Below, one piece after another: positions 30,715 through 34,022 of a DNA stretch of 34,022 bases. Made by a program: the position numbers and the translations under genes. Source of the DNA: JBOFCO01 sp051646105. Lineage in GTDB: Bacteria > Pseudomonadota > Alphaproteobacteria > Rhodobacterales > Rhodobacteraceae. The notes below the pieces were generated by a model that saw only the letters and a list, made by a program, of their open reading frames with translations, searched no databases and was not told where the DNA came from. The stretch is from NCBI GenBank assembly GCA_051646105.1, contig JBOFCO010000180.1, forward strand, positions 1 through 34,022, given 5' to 3'. The first letter of the stretch is position 1. Every line of letters starts with the position of its first letter.

Positions 30715-30748
30715 AACGCCCGCCCCCCGCTGCCGGGGGACGGGCGTT
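30715..30748 (-). terminator. Strong terminator-like hairpin upstream of ppk2
   Basis: AACGCCCG pairs with CGGGCGTT, and inside it CCCCC with GGGGG, giving a 13-base-pair stem with one bulged pair. On the minus strand it is followed by TTCGCTTTC. It lies before the ppk2 promoter, so it would end a leftward transcript coming from the 830-base gap. Confidence 0.55.
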
Positions 30749-30781
30749 CCTTTCCGCGCTTGGGGAGGCGTCGGAACATCG

Positions 30782-30833
30782 TTCTGCGGCAGCGTGTCGG
30801 CCAGCATGGGCCCCGAAGGGCACCGCCGCAGAA
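30782..30833 (-). ncRNA. Candidate structured RNA element
   Basis: Within the 830-base gap 30628-31457, which shows no convincing gene, TTCTGCGGC (30782-30790) pairs perfectly with GCCGCAGAA (30825-30833). On the minus strand it encloses GCCC-TTCG-GGGC, i.e. a C(UUCG)G tetraloop, one of the most stable RNA hairpins; on the plus strand the loop would be CGAA. The strong terminator-like hairpin is 33 bases further along the minus strand. No known RNA family (RNase P RNA, tmRNA, SRP RNA, 6S) fits. Other inverted repeats in the gap are CCGGGGA/TCCCCGG (31099-31122), GGTTC-C-GAACC (31171-31181) and GTCGCA-CAACC-TGCGAC (31185-31201). Confidence 0.35.
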
Positions 30834-31413
30834 AACCTTCAAATCCTTTTCGACACCTGTCCTGTCAGGCATCGATGTGCCGGGGAGCGGGCCACGCCGT
30901 GGTCAGACCGGCGCGGCCCGCGGGCGGCGAAGACAGGCCGGGGCGATCCCCTTCCCGCAGTCGCTGTCACAGCCGCACCCCGGCCCCGACCTGCCGCCAT
31001 GTCGTACTGAAGCCCCGTCCCGTGCACAGGGGAACATCCCGGCACCGGAGATTTCGGAACACTGACATGGGTAAGACGGCGCACGATCACGGCATGACCC
31101 GGGGACGCCACCCCATCCCCGGACCTATGCACCTTATCGGCGGCCCGGATCGCAGCGACACATCTGCTGCGGTTCCGAACCAGTGTCGCACAACCTGCGA
31201 CGATACCATTACGCTGTTCTTGCACAGGACACTCACAAACCCGCACTGTTTAATGCCCTAGAGTTGCCACAATCAGGCCACATTCAACAGCCCGAGATTT
31301 GGAAACACTGCGTTAAGGATTCCGCGCATTTACCGTACTCCTGCCAAGCTTGTGGGAGTTGACGCTGCGGAAAAATCAACCTTGGAGCGATCTTGGCGCC
31401 GGGCGACGGTCCC

Positions 31414-31443
31414 TTGCACCCGCCTGCCCCGGCATGGTCTAAT
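31414..31443 (+). promoter_or_regulatory. parE promoter (TTGCAC-N18-TCTAAT)
   Basis: TTGCAC (31414-31419) and TCTAAT (31438-31443) are 18 bases apart. The start point near 31450 leaves about 20 bases before the ATG at 31470. Confidence 0.55.
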
Positions 31444-31469
31444 CGCGCAAAACCAATATGCGAGCAGCC

Positions 31470-33425
31470 ATGGCCGACGACCTTCTTTCCGGACAGCCGG
31501 AACGTTACGACGCATCCTCGATCGAGGTGCTGGAACCGCTGGAGGCTGTGCGCCTGCGCCCCGGCATGTACATCGGCGGCATTGACGAACGCGCCTATCA
31601 TCACCTGGCCGCCGAAATCCTCGACAACTCGATGGACGAGGCCGTGGCAGGCCATGCCAACCGCATCGAGGTGGAACTGCACGAAGACTGGTCGCTGACC
31701 ATCCGCGACAATGGCCGGGGCATCCCGGTGGACCCGCATCCGAAATTCCCCGATAAGTCCGCGCTGGAGGTGATCCTGTGCACGCTGCATTCCGGCGGCA
31801 AGTTCAACGGCAAGGCCTATGCCACCTCGGGCGGGCTGCACGGCGTGGGGTCCTCGGTCGTCAATGCGTTGTCCGACCGCATGGCGGTCGAGGTGGCGCG
31901 GAACCGCGAGCTGTTCGCGCAGGAATTTTCGCGCGGCGTGCCGCAGGGCAAGTTGCGCAAGGTCGGCCCTGCCCCGAACCGTCGCGGCACCACGGTGACC
32001 TTCCACCCCGACCCGCAGATTTTCGGCCACCAGCAGTTCAAGCCCGCCCGGCTGATGAAAATGGCCCGGTCCAAGGCCTATATCTTTTCCGGCGTGGAAA
32101 TCCGCTGGAAATCCTCCCATGCCGATGGCGACATGCCGCAGGAGGCGACTTTCCATTTCCCCGGCGGTCTGGCGGATTATCTGAGCGATCAGCTTGAAAA
32201 GGCCAGCACCTATGCCGACCGGCCCTTTGCCGGAAAGGTGGAATTTACCGAAAAATACGGCGTGCCCGGATCGGTGGAATGGGCGATCAACTGGACGCCG
32301 TCGCGCGACGGCTTCATCCAGTCCTACTGCAACACGGTGCCGACGCCAGAGGGCGGCACCCATGAATCCGGCTTCTGGGCGGCGATCCTGAAAGGCATCC
32401 GCGCCTATGGGGAGCTGGTCAGGAACCGCAAGGCCGAACAGATCACGCGCGAGGACATGCTGGCAGGCGGCTGCGCGCTGATTTCCGTGTTCATCCGCGA
32501 ACCGCAGTTCGTGGGCCAGACCAAGGACCGTCTGGCCACCGAGGAAGCCGCGAAATACGTCGAGGGCGCGGTGCGTGACCATTTCGACAACTGGCTGGCA
32601 GCGGATACGAAATCGGCGGGCGCGATTCTGGATTTCCTGGTGCTGCGCGCCGAAGAGCGCCTGCGCCGCCGGGCGGAAAAGGAAACACAGCGCAAGTCGG
32701 CCACGAAAAAGCTGCGCCTGCCCGGCAAGCTGGTCGACTGCACCGCGAAGAACCGCGAGGGGACAGAGATGTTCATCGTCGAAGGCGACAGCGCCGGCGG
32801 GTCGGCCAAGGGCGCCCGCAGCCGCGAGACGCAGGCGCTGCTGCCGCTCAAAGGCAAGATCCTGAACGTGCTGGGTGCGGCTTCCGCCAAGCTGAACGAA
32901 AACGCCGAAATCAGGGACATCTGCGAGGCGTTGGGCGTGGGCATGGGCACAAGGTTCAAGGTCGATGACCTGCGCTATGAAAAGATCATTATCATGACCG
33001 ATGCCGATGTCGACGGCGCGCATATCGCATCGCTGCTGATGACGTTCTTCTTTACCCAGATGCGGCCGCTGATCGACAAGGGCCACCTGTATCTGGCCTG
33101 CCCGCCGCTGTACCGGCTGACGCAGGGGGCAAAGCGCATGTATGTCGCCGACGATGCCGAGAAAGAGGAATGGCTGGCCAAGGGCCTTGGCGGCAAGGGT
33201 AAGATCGACGTGCAGCGCTTCAAGGGGCTGGGAGAGATGGACGCCGTCGACCTGAAAGACACCACGATGAACCCCGCCACCCGCAAGCTGATCCGCGTGG
33301 TCATCGACGACGACGCCCCCGGCGAAACCGGCGATCTGGTCGAACGGCTGATGGGGAAAAAGCCGGAACTGCGCTTCCAGTATATCAGCGAGAACGCGAG
33401 GTTTGTGGAGGAGCTGGATGTTTGA
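31470..33425 (+). CDS. parE: DNA topoisomerase IV subunit B
   Basis: ParE is the ATPase subunit of topoisomerase IV, which unlinks daughter chromosomes with ParC. The 651-residue protein has the GHKL ATPase site: N53 in LDNSMDEA, DNGRGIP (80-86) and GGLHGVG (121-127), then the transducer QTKDRL and the TOPRIM domain EGDSAGG (438-444) and DADVDGAH (511-518). The length, the LPGKLVDCTAKN form of the TOPRIM entry and the RFKGLGEM C-terminus fit ParE and not GyrB, which is about 800 residues in this group. Start at ATG 31470 (MADDLLSG) matches relatives; ATG 31458 is in frame, 4 residues earlier. It has its own promoter (31414-31443). Confidence 0.95.
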   Translation: MADDLLSGQPERYDASSIEVLEPLEAVRLRPGMYIGGIDERAYHHLAAEILDNSMDEAVAGHANRIEVELHEDWSLTIRDNGRGIPVDPHPKFPDKSALEVILCTLHSGGKFNGKAYATSGGLHGVGSSVVNALSDRMAVEVARNRELFAQEFSRGVPQGKLRKVGPAPNRRGTTVTFHPDPQIFGHQQFKPARLMKMARSKAYIFSGVEIRWKSSHADGDMPQEATFHFPGGLADYLSDQLEKASTYADRPFAGKVEFTEKYGVPGSVEWAINWTPSRDGFIQSYCNTVPTPEGGTHESGFWAAILKGIRAYGELVRNRKAEQITREDMLAGGCALISVFIREPQFVGQTKDRLATEEAAKYVEGAVRDHFDNWLAADTKSAGAILDFLVLRAEERLRRRAEKETQRKSATKKLRLPGKLVDCTAKNREGTEMFIVEGDSAGGSAKGARSRETQALLPLKGKILNVLGAASAKLNENAEIRDICEALGVGMGTRFKVDDLRYEKIIIMTDADVDGAHIASLLMTFFFTQMRPLIDKGHLYLACPPLYRLTQGAKRMYVADDAEKEEWLAKGLGGKGKIDVQRFKGLGEMDAVDLKDTTMNPATRKLIRVVIDDDAPGETGDLVERLMGKKPELRFQYISENARFVEELDV

Positions 33426-33440
33426 GGGGTTGCCGCCCGA

Positions 33441-33460
33441 TTTAATATATGTATATTAAA
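33441..33460. promoter_or_regulatory. AT-rich palindrome overlapping the brnT start codon
   Basis: TTTAATATA-TG-TATATTAAA is a perfect 9+9 inverted repeat in a GC-rich setting. Its last A is the first base of the brnT ATG. It covers any -10 element and is a probable operator for the BrnA ribbon-helix-helix antitoxin. No ribosome binding site fits between it and the ATG. Confidence 0.75.
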
Positions 33461-33723
33461 TGTTCGAGTGGGACGAACGAAAGCGCGCTGCAACACTCGC
33501 CCTGCGCGGCATCGATTTCGCCAGCGTGGCGCGGCTCGACTGGGCGACGGCGGTTATCGTGCCGGATGACCGTGCAGACTATGGCGAGGTGCGCCTTAGG
33601 GTCACGGGCATGATCGACGGCCGCCTGCATATGGCCGTGGTCACACCACGGGGCGACCGCCTGCGGATCGTCAGCCTGCGCAAGGCAAATGCAAGGGAGC
33701 AAAAGCGATGGGAAAGACGCTGA
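33460..33723 (+). CDS. brnT: BrnT-family toxin (type II)
   Basis: An 87-residue protein of the BrnT (DUF497) family, a RelE-like ribonuclease toxin that arrests translation and is neutralised by BrnA. Characteristic parts are the start MFEWDERKR, GIDFASVAR, DDRADYGEVRLRVTGMIDGR and the ending RGDRLRIVSLRKANAREQKRWE, in which RIISxRKAxxxE is the strongest family motif. The Lys-His pair common after the first helix (LRKHGVDF in relatives) is Leu-Arg here (LALRGIDF), so toxicity should be confirmed. It follows parE by 34 bases but has its own operator, whose last base is the start codon A, so the mRNA may be leaderless. Its 3' end overlaps brnA by 16 bases. Confidence 0.92.
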   Translation: MFEWDERKRAATLALRGIDFASVARLDWATAVIVPDDRADYGEVRLRVTGMIDGRLHMAVVTPRGDRLRIVSLRKANAREQKRWERR

Positions 33724-33971
33724 AGGCCGACACACCCGATCATGAAAACCCCGAGTGGACGGAAGCGGATTTCGCCCGCGCCAAGCCGATAGACGCCTTC
33801 CCCGACCTCGCCCGCATCATCCGCCAAGGCCGCCCGCCGCTGGACGAGGCCGACCGCAAACAGCGAGTGACGATCTATCTGGACCGGGATGTGGTGGACC
33901 GGCTGAAAGCCGACGGCAAGGGCTGGCAGACGCGGGCCAATGCGGGGTTGAGGAAGATGTTGGGGTTGTGA
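33708..33971 (+). CDS. brnA: BrnA-family antitoxin
   Basis: An 87-residue BrnA antitoxin, which binds BrnT and represses the operon. The N-terminal half (PEWTEADFARAKPIDAFPDL) is the toxin-binding segment, and KQRVTIYLDRDVVDRLKADGKGWQTRANAGLRKML is the ribbon-helix-helix DNA-binding part. It starts inside the 3' end of brnT (16-base overlap) with AGGGAG ahead, the usual order of this family. The likely binding site is the palindrome at 33441-33460. Intact. Confidence 0.92.
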   Translation: MGKTLKADTPDHENPEWTEADFARAKPIDAFPDLARIIRQGRPPLDEADRKQRVTIYLDRDVVDRLKADGKGWQTRANAGLRKMLGL

Positions 33972-33991
33972 GGGGGGCATAAGGGTTTGGT

Positions 33992-34022
33992 ATGTTTGAG
34001 ATGAGTGATATTCCCGACCACA
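33992..34022 (+). CDS. Start of an unidentified gene, cut by the window edge
   Basis: ATG at 33992 opens a frame reading MFEMSDIPDH to the end of the window, with AAGGG six bases before it. Only ten residues are visible, so neither the gene nor the start (33992 or 34001) can be confirmed. It lies 20 bases after brnA. Confidence 0.35.
   Translation, partial: MFEMSDIPDH

Noticed and set aside
30398..31261. Open frames in the ppk2-parE gap, including a leftward 135-residue frame at 30839-31246
   Set aside because: None has a ribosome binding site or known motif, their compositions are rich in Arg, Pro and Gly, and strong inverted repeats run through them.
31470..33425. Call as gyrB
   Set aside because: The length is 651 residues and the TOPRIM and C-terminal blocks fit ParE; GyrB of this group is longer and usually lies near dnaA/recF.

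Overview
This is a GC-rich, gene-dense chromosomal stretch of an alphaproteobacterium, almost certainly family Rhodobacteraceae (a Rhodobacter/Gemmobacter/Paracoccus-like organism). The evidence is a DksA that keeps only one of the four zinc-finger cysteines, a ChpT phosphotransferase next to a DUF3553 gene, an olsB-olsA ornithine-lipid pair, the block rplU-rpmA-GNAT-GNAT-obgE-proB-proA, and promoters of the TTG-N17 type. Genus and species cannot be fixed by eye. No phage or insertion sequence was seen. Bases 1-100 hold no gene I can support.

Layout. 101-2804: FAD monooxygenase, dksA and a MoxR-type ATPase. 2801-4437: purM-purN, leftward, from a good promoter with a palindrome over the predicted start point. 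4576-6313: lipid kinase and phosphoesterase pair. 6384-6459: a CAU-anticodon tRNA, probably tRNA-Ile2. 6486-7274: divergent enoyl-CoA hydratase-like protein. 7278-10689: trmJ, ctaA (heme A synthase) and an M32 carboxypeptidase, leftward. 10753-11768: TfoX-N protein and a divergent ThiE-like protein. 11758-13379: olsB-olsA. 13535-14365: DUF3553 gene and chpT, divergent. 14414-17859: two paralogous secreted RTX calcium-binding proteins. 17970-24178: the L21/L27/Obg/proline block. 24406-25314: exported DUF2059 protein. 25565-25654: tRNA-Ser(CGA). 25746-28745: ModE-like regulator and modABC molybdate transporter. 28844-30627: glutathione S-transferase and ppk2. 30628-31457: an 830-base gap without a convincing gene, holding an FNR-type box and strong RNA hairpins. 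31470-33425: parE. 33460-33971: a brnT-brnA toxin-antitoxin pair with an AT-rich operator. A gene start runs off the right edge.

Most genes are housekeeping: purine and proline synthesis, ribosome assembly, topoisomerase IV, heme A, tRNA modification. Accessory material is limited to the RTX pair, the brnTA module and perhaps the ThiE-like and crotonase-like proteins. I did not find a clear new multi-gene system. The strongest leads are regulatory or RNA-level: the candidate structured RNA and FNR box upstream of ppk2, the brnTA operator covering its own start codon, the rplU leader, the mod leader, and a REP-like palindromic element between proB and proA.
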